Assembly (NCBI GenBank): GCA_005884005.1
Contig: VAWI01000059.1
Location: forward strand, 1-38,921
DNA from: Actinomycetota bacterium
GTDB lineage: Bacteria > Actinomycetota > Thermoleophilia > Gaiellales > Gaiellaceae
DNA: 38,921 bases
Direction: 5' to 3'
Positions 38,599-38,921 of the stretch are shown piece after piece. Below the pieces are notes generated by a model. That model worked only from the letters and a program-made list of their open reading frames with translations. It ran no database searches and was not told the origin of the DNA. The stretch's first letter is position 1. Each line of letters opens with the position of its first letter. The position numbers and the translations under genes were made by a program.

Positions 38599-38921
38599 CG
38601 GCCTGAACCGTCCTCTCGATCTCGTCGTCGCCGTGCACAGTCGAGATGAAAAGCGCCTCGAACTGAGAGGGCGGGAAATAGATTCCGCGCTCGAGCAGGT
38701 GGCGGAAGAGAGCGCCATAACGCTCTGTGTTCGCCGCCTGCGCGTCGCTCAGATTGCGCACCAGCGCCTTGCGCATGAAGAGCGTCGCCATGGCGCCGAC
38801 GCGCTGGACGGTTCCGAACGGCGCCAGACCAGCCTCGAGCCGGGCGCCGTGCTGCTCGAGCTCCTCGTAGATCTCCGGCTCGCGCAGGCGCCGCAACACG
38901 GAAAGCGCCGCCGCTGTCGCG
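38579..38921 (-). CDS. hemL: glutamate-1-semialdehyde 2,1-aminomutase, C-terminal part (5' end beyond window)
   Basis: The frame enters from the right edge and ends at TGA 38579; 113 residues are visible. 'ATAAALSVLRRLREPEIYEELEQHGARLEAGLA' and 'ERGIYFPPSQFEALFISTVHGDDEIERTVQA' match the C-terminal domain of the PLP enzyme that makes 5-aminolevulinate from glutamate-1-semialdehyde for haem. The PLP lysine lies outside the window. Haem supply suits the cytochrome genes encoded nearby. Confidence 0.9.
   Translation of the reverse strand, partial: ATAAALSVLRRLREPEIYEELEQHGARLEAGLAPFGTVQRVGAMATLFMRKALVRNLSDAQAANTERYGALFRHLLERGIYFPPSQFEALFISTVHGDDEIERTVQAVADFDD

Overview
High-GC window, dense with genes, most of them on the minus strand. 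Futalosine-type menaquinone genes, a qcrABC-type menaquinol:cytochrome c reductase, an AfsR/SARP-type regulator, adenylate cyclase-NB-ARC-TPR regulators and a UvrD2-like helicase with an HRDC domain together suggest a deep-branching actinobacterium. Class Thermoleophilia (Gaiellales or Solirubrobacterales) is my best guess; this is inference from gene content, not a database match.

Layout. (1) 1-2309: cell-surface genes (O-antigen-ligase-like protein cut by the left edge; secreted FlgD-Ig-like protein). (2) 2337-9201, minus strand: a sulfur cluster. Read in the direction of transcription it encodes a soluble fumarate-reductase-like flavoprotein, class I hydratase alpha, a gap with two matching 17-bp palindromes exactly 84 bp apart, hydratase beta, phosphosulfolactate synthase (ComA), APS reductase, APS kinase, ATP sulfurylase and a TauE/SafE exporter. 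No sulfite reductase is present. I propose a route from sulfate to a C3 sulfonate, in which the malate/fumarate/succinate-type enzymes may act on sulfolactate, sulfoacrylate and sulfopropionate. (3) 9296-14775: pilin-like protein, SARP regulator with an apparent ATC start and an 11-bp-phased direct repeat upstream, two possible tiny ORFs, a maleylacetate-reductase-like dehydrogenase and a LysR regulator. (4) 14812-23029: UvrD2-like helicase, then envelope and polysaccharide genes (CapD-like dehydratase, DegT aminotransferase, DedA, phosphodiester glycosidase, polysaccharide deacetylase). (5) 23040-32860: quinone and respiration block. An unusual radical SAM protein and MqnC (plus strand) converge on mqnA, polyprenyl synthase, menG, ubiX, qcrC, qcrB, qcrA and ubiD (minus strand). 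(6) 32866-37850: tandem cyclase-NB-ARC-TPR regulators directly upstream of ubiD. (7) 37892-38921: a 53-residue membrane protein, an unknown protein, and the C-terminal part of hemL at the right edge.

Non-coding structures worth attention: the whole 164-bp qcrB-qcrC spacer is an imperfect inverted repeat whose ends pair the qcrC ribosome binding site with sequence at the qcrB stop codon; a two-hairpin repeat occurs at the 3' ends of both ubiX and ubiD; and the paired operator sites split the hydratase genes. No rRNA, tRNA, CRISPR array or complete insertion sequence was seen. Many long plus-strand reading frames opposite real genes are antisense artefacts of the high GC content.
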